In this document: positions 1 through 10,307 of the stretch, in pieces | Numbering within the stretch: position 1 is the first letter of the stretch | Layout: each line of letters starts with the position of its first letter | From: Chaetoceros tenuissimus | Taxonomy: Eukaryota > Bacillariophyta > Thalassiosirophyceae > Chaetocerotales > Chaetocerotaceae | Assembly (NCBI GenBank): GCA_021927905.1 | Contig: BLLK01000025.1 | Location: forward strand, 62,001-126,000 | Reading direction: 5' to 3' | Length of the DNA: 64,000 nucleotides | The notes under the pieces: generated by a model | What the model was told of the DNA's origin: nothing | Database searches by the model: none | What the model saw: the letters and a program-made list of their open reading frames with translations, nothing else | Program-made: the position numbers and the translations under genes

Positions 1-2
1 CA

Positions 3-467
3 AACATTGGTGGAATACTTTTTCTTCGAGATTCACGAGGAAATACAGTATTAGATTTAGCATTTGCCCTAGATTTAAAATTTGCAAGAAATGGGGCGGA
101 CGGATTTCAAGATATTTTTTATATTCTCCATGAAATACTTGGCCCGAGTTCTGACTATCCAATCCTACACCATGTCTGCACCAATGCTCCTGAACATGTA
201 CATAAGTTTGCAACGAAATTTTGGTGGGCATATCATCTAAAAGATCACAACAATCGAACACTTCACCAAGCTGTGTTAGCAGCTGGTCCTCACGTTATGA
301 ATGCAAATAGTCTACTTTTTGCATCACTTACAGATGATCAGCTTCTAACAAGAGATCCTCTTACTACATTATACCCTTTTGCAGCTATGGCGGTAGGGGA
401 GCACGCAAAATTGGGAGATATTTTTGATCGTCTGCGTCGTCAACCATCAGTACTTGAAAGGGATTAA
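3..467 (+). CDS. 3' end of an ankyrin-like repeat protein (5' end outside window)
   Basis: The frame is open from base 3 to the TAA at 465-467, so the window cuts the gene and only about 154 C-terminal residues are visible. The text (NRTLHQAVLAAG, then SLTDDQLLTRDPLTTLYPF, then IFDRLRRQPSVLERD) matches my memory of a large diatom family of ankyrin-like hypothetical proteins in which a 'DPLTGLYPFMLAA' block is followed by 'VF.LLR..PSLV' near the C terminus. Function is unknown; ankyrin-like folds usually bind proteins. No start codon, promoter or intron can be judged. The family call is from recalled sequence pattern; the C-terminal position is directly visible. Confidence 0.6.
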   Translation, partial: NIGGILFLRDSRGNTVLDLAFALDLKFARNGADGFQDIFYILHEILGPSSDYPILHHVCTNAPEHVHKFATKFWWAYHLKDHNNRTLHQAVLAAGPHVMNANSLLFASLTDDQLLTRDPLTTLYPFAAMAVGEHAKLGDIFDRLRRQPSVLERD

Positions 468-1522
468 GTTTCCGGTGGCTGCTGACTATCATCTTCGCAT
501 TTATTACTGTTATCTTTTCTCAGTGTCCTCTTGTTTTATTAAAAATGCACCACTATACTCGTATTTGTATAAATTAGAAAGCTTTATGAAGAAACTTGCT
601 TCAATATTTAGAAGCACTCCTACTTATCATTCTTGTCAAGAAAAACTTGATTTATTTCTGTACTTCATAGAAGAAAATCTCAAAGTTTATTGTGGTATGG
701 TATACTTGGTGATGCCAATGCGGCGAAAAGAGAGAGAGGTCCTAAGAGCTACAATGACGTCACTAGCTACCCTATCCATATCAGGATGGTACTACAATAA
801 TTAGTGGTCTCGCCTCTCTTCTCCGCTCTTCCCGCCGCATCAATCATCACAGCATCATAGCTCACATCACAGCATCACATACACATTAATAATATTACGT
901 ACTAATCAAACATCTACCTCTAGTTTAATTGCTTCCATGCTCGACGTTGTGATGAGAAATTGCCCCTCTAAGTTGGAAGTGTATCATCATTCTTTGTCTG
1001 TTTGAAGGAGAGATGTGGATGTCATCAAAATAGAGTGAGGGAAACGTTTGATCTGTTGAATTATTTCTCTTCTTTCCAAGAGAAGGAAGATTGATTCGAT
1101 TCATATATATTATATTGTGTTGAGGTCTGCTTTCTTGGCATCTTAACTTCCCTTACATTAGAGAAGTTTCTATTTCAAGAGAAGTTGATGTTTAGATATG
1201 TGTTTATTTGATATTATTTATAACCCAGAGCTATTCAAATTATTGTATTAACTCTCTCTATGAGTAATTCAATGCCGAAGCTTCTGGAAGAGTAGCTGGA
1301 TTAGGAATTCTATTACAAGCCAGCAACTGTGCGGTTTCCTTAACCCGGTTGCAGGGCAGTAATTAGAGACCAAAGTCTAGCGCACTCCCTTTGTCTGACC
1401 TTCAATTGTCTCCATCGATTACAAGGTCCTAATGAGTGCAGACATTATATATAATCTGATGGCATCTAGCTTGTAATAACTTTTCTATTTATATTCATTT
1501 ATCCTAGTTAATGAAAGATGTG
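468..1522. other. 1.05 kb without a recognisable gene
   Basis: Open frames here (for example 424-804) have no family resemblance and run through AT-rich text. It holds a perfect palindromic TGACGTCA at 755-762, a cluster of ATCACAGCATCA-like microrepeats near 845-880, and a more GC-balanced stretch at about 1270-1480 containing a possible stem GCAAC/GTTGC (1322-1353 region). I recognise no RNA family in it. Confidence 0.4.
755..762. promoter_or_regulatory. Palindromic CRE-like site TGACGTCA
   Basis: The eight bases TGACGTCA form the full cAMP-response element palindrome recognised by bZIP factors. In diatoms TGACGT elements (CCREs) were described in CO2-responsive carbonic anhydrase promoters. 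Here the site is in the 1 kb between the ankyrin-like gene end and the 3' end of the phosphatase gene, so no gene start lies next to it and its role is unsure. Confidence 0.3.
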
Positions 1523-4500
1523 TTATTGCGATACCTTTGAAACTTTTCTTCTCTTCCTGCGCCTTTTTTTGCTTTCTTCTTCCAAAACCTCTCTACCCAT
1601 CAAATTCAAAGATAGTGTTGCAAAGACCGGGCGATGGTCAGAATGTGTTGCATCTTGTACGCTGTCATATTCATTAACCTCAATACCATTTGAACGGAAT
1701 AAAATTCGATCAGTGTAAGCTGGAATTCTTTGCTTGTGTGAAGTATCATAATCTTTAGTGCCCTTGTCGAACTTGAATGTTGGTGGAAATGATATCTCTC
1801 CCTCGGAGAAATTTACAAATGCTCGCCCTTCCGTAATTGATCGCAGCAACTGATCGTGGCGCAACAAATTATGTCTTAACTTCTTCTTTGTTGCAATGTC
1901 TGTGCTCGCCTCGCAATCGTGGACGATTTGTTCTGAATATTCTCGTGCCAAGTCAAGTCTGTAGTTTAAATCTCCACAAAAGATGACATGGTCCATAGCA
2001 TTCAGAAGACGCTCACCTCCATCCACAGTTTCATCACTTTGATCCAAGCGCAAAAAAGATGGAGGAGTCTGGGCTTCTAGTTCGCTAATGATTCTCCAAT
2101 AGTCGGCGTTTCTTGCGTCCACTTTCTTGACATGGGCAGCCTATGCAATATGAGAGTGAGAAAGGTATTCTGAAAACAACATAGAAAACATATTTGCAAG
2201 TAGGATTACATACCAAGTGACAAGCAACAAGGAGCATTTTGATCGATTTCTTTCTCTTCATTGGATTTTCTAAATTGCCATTTCTAGCCTTCATTTGAAT
2301 GAACGCTCCGATCGCACCTTTGTTGTGAAAAACGTTGCCGATACCACAAGCAACGTCTGCAATGCTAACATGCTCAAGATCACTAAGAATTGACCTTTTG
2401 CAAAATAGAGCAAATTGTACTCCTCCCAAACTATGTAATGCAAGTGGGACATATTTCCTTCCAAGCATTTTGATCATTAGTCTTCTTATTTCCCTTGATC
2501 TACTCCCCTCCGTTCTTCTAGGCTTCGTGTTCTCAGTCTCCTGTCCTCCAAACATTACTATATCACTGCCTACACCCTTTGTCTGCCGAAATTTACGGAT
2601 GAATGCCGCCTCGCTTTCGGATGGTGAAGCTTCTGCAAGATTCCATGTCACAACAGAACAGGTGATTTGATCACTACCTGAATCTTGACATTCTTCGCTT
2701 CTTCGTGTGGACCTGGGATTTGATTTCTCTTCCGTCTCTTCTACTTGTTTGTCTAAAATTACCCGTACTGCGCCAATAGAGACATCCGTTTCTTTCGCCT
2801 CTGCAGATATTTGCTCTTCTCCAGCACTATCATCAATACACCCTTCAGACTTGCTATCATGGGTATCTTCACTCAACTGGGATTCAAGATATTCATTCTT
2901 AGTATCAGATGATGATTCCTCCTCATCTGAATGATCATCAGTGCTTTCAGACACAGCTTGCTTGTCCTCGGATTTGCTTTCAGAAGCTTCAGAACCATCT
3001 TGATCATCATCGGAACTGCTTTCATTGTCACTCTCAGAGTCGCTTTCATCATTTTTCTCACTTTCGACTCCATCATCGCTATCCTCTGAAATATTGTCAT
3101 TATCGGAATCATCAGAGCCATCACTACTTTCGCTCTCGTTATCGACTTCATCTTCGTCACTGTCCTTAGATGAAGCCTCTTCGTCGGAGTTAGGTTCCTC
3201 ATCAGAGCTATCCGAGTCATCATTTTCAGATGATGTCTCATTATCAGAGTCATCAGTGTCTGTATTTGAATCATCGCTTGCATCTATTTCGTCTTCATCA
3301 ATTTCAGCATCGATACTTTCGTCATCACCTTGCTCACTGGTATCCGACTCATTACTCGGTGTTGACAAAACTTTTCCTTCTTTGCTTTCTTCATCATCTG
3401 AAAGCGAAAGAGAGTTGTCCTCGTCACTAGAGTTATTGGTATCAGTATTAGATGCATTTTCTACGTCGACTGCTTCTGAAGCTCCCTCCTCATCGGTCGT
3501 CGTATCAGACATGCTGTCCTTATCCCTATCTGATGTTGCTTCAGTTCCATCGCTGTCACTTGATGAAGATTGTTCCTCATTATCACCCCCATCATTGTCG
3601 TCTGTTTCACTATTGGTATCAGAACTGTCGACAACATGATCGCTTTCAGTATCAATTATGTTTGCTTCGTCACTTGTAACTTCTTCGCTTTTGCTAGTTT
3701 CGGTGGGCGAACTCACGGTCTCGGTTTCAGTAGCATCATCACTATTGTCGTCAATTACAGCTGCCTCTTGTAGTACATCCTCCTCAGTACTTGTATCTGA
3801 CTCACTAGTGCTATCATCAGATTCACTTTCATGTTCAGATGCTTGCTCACTATCACCGCTTTCAACAACTGCATCTTGTTCAGCAGGCGTTTGTTCTTGA
3901 TTCTGTAATTCCGCCTGAAGAATAGTTGCAGCATCTTCAAGGACTAAGCCAGTAGTACTTTGCTCTACCTTTTCCATTGCTTCTTGTGCTTCTCTTTCCC
4001 TTGCTAGAATCTCTGCTGCATCTTCCAATATCAAAACATTACTACCTTTTTCTTCATTATGACCCTCGGAACTGGAATCTTTATCATTCAACTCGATGCT
4101 ATCTTTTGCATCATTTCCTTCTTCGCTAGTAATACCTTGCGAGTCAACTTCACTTTCAGGCTCGTCATTCTCAGCTTCAACTTGGGGTTGGGAGGATTCC
4201 TCGATATCTGACTTTTCTTCAGGTTCTTCAATATCTTGTTCTATTTCTTTAGCTTGAACTTCGATCTCTTCCTCACTTTTACCTTCAAGAACAGAAGATG
4301 CGATCACAGGCTCAATATCTTCAGATTTAGCAGTATTATCTTGAGCAGGTACAAAATCTTCACTTCTTGGAGAACGCTTTCTGGATTTGGTTTTCTTCTT
4401 TCTCTTCTTCTTGTGCCGAGAAGAGACAGTATCAATATTTTCTTTTTCGACTTCGTCTGCATGAATTTCCAACTCCTCAGGTTTTGCATTCTCCGTTATC

Positions 4501-5855
4501 GATGCCTTTGAATCTGACTCGTCCCCAGTGTTGACGGATGATAAATCGTTAGATCTTTTCTTTGTTTTTGTCTTTTTTCGTTTCTTTCTCTTCTTCTTTT
4601 CCATAGCAAGAGTAGAGTCATCCATAGACAAATCCTTTTCCTGACTAGAATCCTCGTTCGCCATTTCTACTATTGAAGATACGACATTCTCTGTTTTCTC
4701 TTCAACAGAGGTATTCTCACCACTTGATGGTGTGCTTACTCTCTTTTTTCTCTTTGTCTTTATCTTTTTTCTCTTTTTCTTCTTTGGTGACTCTCCAACA
4801 CTCTCAACAGGTTGTGACTCAATCTCTATATTTTCAGCAATATTTACAGCCTCACCATTGTCTGAAATAGACTCATTCTCCTCTTCATCTTTTGTAGCAA
4901 GATTAGAAGCTGGTGTTTCCATTGAAGCTTTGCGTTTGCGCTTTTTGCTCAAAGACTTCTTCTTCTTCTTTCGCTTTTTACTAGATTTCTTTGCTTCATC
5001 GGATGGTTCATGCTGTGACGGCTTTTCCAAATGTGCAAATTCCTCCATTCTTGCTTCAACTTTGTTGACTGCAGGAGATGGCTCTAAAGATTCTTTCAAA
5101 ACCTTTTTCGTTTTCTTCTTTCGCTTAAGTTTTTTCTTTGATCTAGTCTTTTTCTTTTGCTTCACTACAGAATCTAAATGAGTCAATGGTTTCTCTTCCA
5201 TTGTATCCTGGACCACATCGAAACTTGCATCCCTAGTAGAAAGTCTTTTTGAAGTCTCTACTCTACCACTAGATGATTCCTTTCGAGGAGTAGAAACTCT
5301 CCCTGATCCACTGGTATGCGATTTCCTAGTCTTTTTCTTTTTACTTCTTTTCTTCTTTATGGATTCATGTCTTGACACATTTGGTCCCTCCAATGCATCA
5401 TTCCTACGCGTAGACAATGTTTTCATTGCCTTTTTCTTCTTCTTTCGTCGTACAGGTGGATACACAGCTTCCCTCCTAGATGTAGAATAAGTCTTTGAAA
5501 CATTTTTACTACCACTACTTCTCTTCTTGATTTTCTTTTTGCCCTTTCGTTTCCTTTTGACTGGACGATTCAAAGATGAACGATGTTTCGAGGAAGCAGC
5601 ATGACCACTTTTCTTCTTTTTGGAAACTTTCTTTTTCGACCGTCTCTTTTTCTTTTTATATGATTCTCCCCCTCGAATATCTAGTACAACATCTCCAAGC
5701 TCTGGATGATTGCTTGTTTCTAATTTCAACAAAATCTTTTTCGTGTCATGATATCTTTGAATACCAAATACGTGTTTATGTGGAAAGAAACAGTTTGCGA
5801 CGTTGATCCAAAGCAAGATTATTGTAGATGAAAAGAGTATAGCAAGCTGTTTCAT
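1523..5855 (-). CDS. Secreted Lys-rich and Ser/Asp-rich protein with C-terminal inositol polyphosphate 5-phosphatase domain
   Basis: Two exons: 5855-2214 and 2140-1523, with a 73-nt intron (GTATGT...CATAG) that joins VACHL to AAHVKK; 1419 aa. Residues 1-22 form a signal peptide ending VANC|FFP; an aromatic residue after the cleavage site also resembles diatom plastid targeting (ASAF motif). An IRGG motif follows at about residue 60. Residues ~65-490 are Lys/Ser-rich with many KKKRKKK clusters; ~500-1000 are almost only S, D, E with few hydrophobics. From ~1065 the IPP5 catalytic domain runs: VVTWNLAEA, FGGQE, VFHNKGAIGAF, HLAAH, DHVIFCGDLNYRLD, PAYTDRILF, SDHRPVFATL, all hallmark blocks of inositol polyphosphate 5-phosphatases (removal of the 5-phosphate of phosphoinositides or inositol phosphates). 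The combination of a secretory leader, silaffin/silacidin-like composition and a normally cytosolic enzyme is odd. Domain call is sure; location and role are inference. Confidence 0.85.
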
Positions 5856-6159
5856 GTTTGTTATTGTTATTCAGAATATATATTGTTTTCTAGGAGTACT
5901 CAAAGTAATTGGAATGCATATTCAACATGAACATTTGCATCAAATGAAGGCAAAGCTGTTCATCGTGTGGAGGTTACACGCGTTTTCAATTTTTGGCGCG
6001 AAGACCCAACCCAACAAAACAGCGACTTCCATGGAGAGCCGAGATGACCGCCAAGAGCAAGCTTGCAAGCAATGATGAACAAAGAGATAGCAACTCTACC
6101 AAGTACTTCTGAATCTTTTAAGGTACACTTTACCTCTTCACTTCACTCCCCATATTAAC
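5856..6159. promoter_or_regulatory. Divergent promoter between the phosphatase and GET4 genes
   Basis: About 300 bp separate the two divergent start codons. The stretch holds an E2F/DP-like site TTTGGCGCGAA at 5992-6002. No other recognisable element is seen. Confidence 0.4.
5992..6002 (+). promoter_or_regulatory. E2F-type site TTTGGCGCGAA
   Basis: Matches TTTSSCGC between the divergent phosphatase and GET4 genes, 137 bp upstream of the phosphatase ATG and 158 bp upstream of the GET4 ATG. Confidence 0.4.
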
Positions 6160-7452
6160 ATGTCCGCAGCAGCAGCACGTCGTCGTAAGCAACTCGCCGC
6201 AAAGGCAGCCCTTGCATCTCAGGGCGGAACAGACCCAATCACTGAGAAGATGAACCAACTCCTTGCACCAGACTCCATTGATGAAGAAACCGCATACGAA
6301 GCACTTCAACTCGCACAATCTCAACTTCGTAAATCTGTCAAGGCTGGAGAATTCGTCAAAGCAACAGTTACATACGGATATGACGTATGTGTCAGCCTCC
6401 TTGACAAACACTCAAAGGCAGCTGTAGCTTCTCAGCTCCTTGTACAACTCGCACAAACCTTGACGGAAACACACACTGCATGTGATGGAGCATGGATTGA
6501 ACGTATCCAAAAATTGGACAAGGCATACGTCACTGCTGTAGGAGCTGTTGAATCTTCTGTGGAACAAAAGAGACTCTACAGACTTCACAAGAAATTCTTA
6601 AAGTCTATTCTCGCATGGAGTGAAGTGCTTGGTGATGTTACCCTAGGAGCACTCGAGATTCATGAACTTATCGCTAATCATGCATGGTTCCTTAGTGAAC
6701 ATTGCTCCAATGCTAGTAAAGATGATGAAGATGGAGAGGAATTTACAAAGGTGGCTCTTACCTCCGAATCTGTTACTCATTATGCACTTGCAGAAAAGCC
6801 ATTGGTGATTTTGGACAAACTTTCAGGACTTCCTGATCCAACAGACAGAGAATTGAAGGAGAAACATGTTTGTCCTCCAGCTGCTAGAGAGGCATTGTTG
6901 ACTAGAGCCATTTTGGTATTTGTTACCATGGAGAATATTCGTGATGCACACATTCTTTTGAAGGAATACATTGGCAAGGTGGAAAAGAGAGATTTGGAGG
7001 CTTTGAAAAAGAGTTACATGTCCAAGACTGATAAGAAGGCTCCTAATCATATTGTTTTCTTGAGTATGCTTTTGAGTATTGTTAGAAAGGACAAAAAGAC
7101 TGGACCTTTGTATACCTGGTTGTTGAAGGGATTCAGTAATTCAGAGCTTGCGAAAATGTACAAGCCAGAGATTCTCAAGGGATACACTACCAAGATTGGA
7201 AGAATTTATTTTGATATTCAGCCACCACCAAGTATGATGGCTACCCTTGAAAATATGATGTCCATGATGGGCGGAGGTGGCCTCGGTGGCATGGGAGGAA
7301 TGCCTCCGATGGATCCAGCAATGATGGTAAGTTAGTTGATTGTATCCATTCTTTATTTTGCGCTGAAAATTTATTTGTGGTCTTTACTAATGAAACCATA
7401 TTTGTTTGTGTTTTAGGCTCAGATGATGGGTGGCATGGGTGGAATGCGCTAA
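6160..7452 (+). CDS. GET4: GET4 (Golgi-to-ER traffic protein 4, TRC pathway)
   Basis: Two exons, 6160-7326 and 7417-7452, separated by a 90-nt intron (GTAAGT...TTTTAG); 400 aa. GET4 pairs with GET5/UBL4A and bridges SGT2-bound tail-anchored proteins to the GET3 ATPase for delivery to the ER; with BAG6 in animals. The alpha-helical repeat body is recognised from DPITEKMNQLL, AYEALQLAQSQLRK..GEF.KA, LLDKHSKAAVASQLLVQLAQ, RLHKKFLKSILAWS, IHELIANHAW and the late block KTGPLYTWLLKGFSNSEL. The C terminus is a Gly/Met-rich tail (MMSMMGGGG...GGMGGMR) that continues through the second, 12-codon exon. Such Met/Gly tails are not typical of yeast or human GET4 and look like a lineage addition. The start is the first ATG after a short leader. 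Confidence 0.85.
7327..7416 (+). other. GET4 intron
   Basis: GTAAGTTAG at the donor and TGTTTTAG at the acceptor. Reading through the donor would stop after two codons, whereas splicing continues the Gly/Met-rich tail in frame for another 11 residues, which supports the intron. Confidence 0.75.
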
Positions 7453-7570
7453 GGCAAAAGAACCCAAATAAATAAACTAACTAAAGTGTTCCTTGTTTCT
7501 AATACATTACGTGAAAAGTCCTATTGTACTAGTTCTTACTTTATTTCATAGTATATTGTGACTCTTTCGC

Positions 7571-9808
7571 TTAAACCAGATTGGTTGACACTGATTTCGC
7601 TCCCACAAAATTTCTTGATTTGTCCAGCTCTTCTATCCTGGCCATTTGTTGATGGCTCTTTCGCACATAGTAGAAGACTCCTACAAATACAAAAGACACT
7701 GAAAAGATCAGAGCTAGGATATTGCAGATTAGCATTGTATTTCCATTGCCATTGCCATTCACAGTCAATTGTGAAACAAAATTCAACATCATAATGGTGA
7801 AATCATATGATCCATGTAGCATGATTGCAGGGAAAAGGATCCTACCGAGGCCAATGCTCTTGTCATTTTCGATGTGACGTTTGCATACTCCTATACTCTG
7901 GATAGCCGCACATAAAGGATGGATCGGAAATAAACTTCTTGATACTAGCACAGCAATTTCCAGTGACAAACTTGAACCATTGTAAAGAAAAATATAAATC
8001 AAGTTCTCACAACATGCAAATCCTAGAGCAACTGAAACCATAGCAATAGTCACCGATGAAGCAATAGATTGCAACGTTCGGGGAGGTGCATCGACTAGCT
8101 CAACTGGCTTCATTTGAAAATCGTGTTGTTTTCTATCATGACTCGATTCTCCCCCAGTATCTATCTTCAGTCCATCGTCCTTCTCTTTGTCATTTTTATT
8201 CTCAGTTATCCTCTCGTCGTCGTTATTACAAGCATCATACGAATCATAAGAGTCGATACAGTCAAGCCCACTAATGCATTCTAACCCTCCTCCAAATTCA
8301 AACCTATCCTCGTCCTCATACCCTTCAGGTACACCATATTCAGCAGCCTTTGTTAATTCTTCTTCTGTCATGAAATCAGGGTGCTCCACCATTTTAAAGC
8401 CAAAATATTTACAAGCTTCTTCCACCAATGCCGCCACGAAGTATGCACTAAAGAAGATAAATATACCTGCAATGATGGGATGCTTCCTTCCAAATGCTTT
8501 CTTATAATCTGAAGATGACGCAGCTGCTGTGTAGAAACTATGTGGATTGAAGTCTGATACCGAGAATCCCATTCCAAACCCATTGTACTCATAAGCATTA
8601 TCTATATGTGGAGACATCTTCATGATGAGCAATGCTGTCAATTGCATCAAAACAGTTTCTGCTAGCTCGAAAAAGATTGCTGTAGTAGTTGTCAATACAA
8701 ATCCACATGCAAAGTATTTGATCACGGCATCTAGTGAAATATCTAGTCGATTCCAGTGCCAATGAACAAAGTATAGTACAAAGAAGGCTTGGAGAAATGT
8801 AGCTGCAAAGACTAGTAAATTGCTCCAATGAAAATGCCTCGGGGCCAACAGTCCCACATAAAGAATCAAACCAATAAAGATTGCAGCCAGACTCTTCAAT
8901 ATGATACGACTCAATTTCGAGAGTGCAGCGTAATGATCCAACAATTTCCCATTGTTTTCATTTCTCAACTTTCTTATTCCATTAAAGTAATCAACAAATG
9001 GTTGAAATGTAATATAGTCAAAGCGTCTCTTTTCCGGTGATACAAGTGCATCCAACTCTCTTCCTTCTTGTGATAATGCGCACGCACCACATAACTGTAT
9101 TTGCTTTGAAAATATCTTTCCACAACAAAGCAAAGAATAAAATCTAGACAACTTTCCACAAAAATCTAACTTGACCTCCTTTTCATTCTCAGATTCATCA
9201 ATCTCTTCTGGAAAATCAGAAGGATATATTCCACAAAATCTATGTGCACAAAAAGTATTACCTTCAGTCTGATCAACATCAATTTCATCAAAGCTGTAAT
9301 CTCTCTGACGTGCAAATCCAATTCCATACTTTAATCGTTTCAGAATATCCATTCTCAAATTAGCTCTTTTATGTGTAGATTGCAAACAACCTCCAATGAT
9401 CCAAAATAGAGACATGAACAATAAAGCTGTACATACAATCTGGTTCACAGCTCGATTTGGAATATACACTGCAGCATAGCCGGCAGAAGCGAAAAATGTA
9501 AGTGGAACAGCTATATGTTGGAAAAAAGAGTTTTTGAATGTAGCTGGTCGTTTATGATGCAACACATATCGATTGTAATCGTACTGTAAGATACCGCAGC
9601 ATGATATCGAACAGCAGTCAATCCTAGCTGATGAACTATCTTCAAAGATTGACGTTATCGATGAGTTGAATCCTTTGTATGGACCTAGTTCATCTGCTTT
9701 CACTTTTCTTTTGACCGGAGAAGTAGATTCATCTTTTTCATAATTATGTGACTTTAGAGGCCGACGAGTAGGAGAATCTTGAGGAACTGGTGTGCGGAAA
9801 AATCTCAT
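7571..9808 (-). CDS. PrsW-like intramembrane metalloprotease (peptidase M82 family)
   Basis: Single exon, 745 aa from the ATG at 9808; the longer open frame upstream begins at a non-ATG codon. Hydrophobic segments are spread over residues ~65-120 and ~300-700. The C-terminal half carries the PrsW motif set: EEACK in AALVEEACKYFGFK (~residue 462), GFACCENLIYIF (~596), HPLCAAIQSIGV (~629) and LHGSYDFTIMM (~663). In Bacillus PrsW performs site-1 cleavage of an anti-sigma factor; eukaryotic relatives are uncharacterised. An acidic loop (DEDRFEF, DSYDSYDACNNDDE, KNDKEKDDG) of about 90 residues is inserted between the EExxK and GF..EN motifs, which is unusual compared with compact bacterial proteins of about 220 aa. 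The N-terminal ~300 residues are unknown. Family assignment rests on the spaced motifs; substrate unknown. Confidence 0.75.
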   Translation of the reverse strand: MRFFRTPVPQDSPTRRPLKSHNYEKDESTSPVKRKVKADELGPYKGFNSSITSIFEDSSSARIDCCSISCCGILQYDYNRYVLHHKRPATFKNSFFQHIAVPLTFFASAGYAAVYIPNRAVNQIVCTALLFMSLFWIIGGCLQSTHKRANLRMDILKRLKYGIGFARQRDYSFDEIDVDQTEGNTFCAHRFCGIYPSDFPEEIDESENEKEVKLDFCGKLSRFYSLLCCGKIFSKQIQLCGACALSQEGRELDALVSPEKRRFDYITFQPFVDYFNGIRKLRNENNGKLLDHYAALSKLSRIILKSLAAIFIGLILYVGLLAPRHFHWSNLLVFAATFLQAFFVLYFVHWHWNRLDISLDAVIKYFACGFVLTTTTAIFFELAETVLMQLTALLIMKMSPHIDNAYEYNGFGMGFSVSDFNPHSFYTAAASSSDYKKAFGRKHPIIAGIFIFFSAYFVAALVEEACKYFGFKMVEHPDFMTEEELTKAAEYGVPEGYEDEDRFEFGGGLECISGLDCIDSYDSYDACNNDDERITENKNDKEKDDGLKIDTGGESSHDRKQHDFQMKPVELVDAPPRTLQSIASSVTIAMVSVALGFACCENLIYIFLYNGSSLSLEIAVLVSRSLFPIHPLCAAIQSIGVCKRHIENDKSIGLGRILFPAIMLHGSYDFTIMMLNFVSQLTVNGNGNGNTMLICNILALIFSVSFVFVGVFYYVRKSHQQMARIEELDKSRNFVGAKSVSTNLV

Positions 9809-10307
9809 GGTGCTGTTAAAATTTGTGATGAGAATGTGGTGCAAGTACTGCTGTGTATTTCCTTTGGAGAACCTTCACACCAATACTTGTCAGTATGATG
9901 GAACGAAAGGAAAAGATGAAAGATGATTTTTGGAACATGGAACTGAAACAGGGTGGGTAGAAAAACTAATTGACACTAAAAAAGTAATGAGCGAGGTTAA
10001 ATTACATATATTTCTTCCGTTGAATAAAAATATGGGACTAAATCGACTAGAGGGGTTCTTCCATTTGCCCCCTCTTTCAATAGAGGGTCAAAAGAGGACG
10101 AGTTCGCAAAGTGATCAAGTCTTGACCGTCATAACCTATTCTATCGCAGACAAGATCCAAAATAGAATGAGAAATCCAGTATGTACCACGACTTCTTACA
10201 GACTTTTGGCGATCATCTGCATCAAGTGCTCTCTTCATCTGTTCATCTCTTTCCAATTCAAATACTACACCATCACATCATACAATTCAATTATAAAAAG
10301 AACCAAC
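9809..10307. other. Divergent intergenic stretch
   Basis: About 500 bp between the PrsW-like gene and the acidic-repeat gene. It is AT-rich and I see no recognisable RNA, repeat or coding signal. Confidence 0.3.

Noticed and set aside
424-804. 126-codon plus-strand open frame
   Set aside because: Starts inside the ankyrin-like gene in another frame, no family likeness, AT-rich composition.
3025-3900. Plus-strand Ser/Leu-rich open frames opposite the phosphatase gene
   Set aside because: They are the antisense reading of Ser/Asp/Glu-rich codons; the minus strand has signal peptide, intron and enzyme domain.
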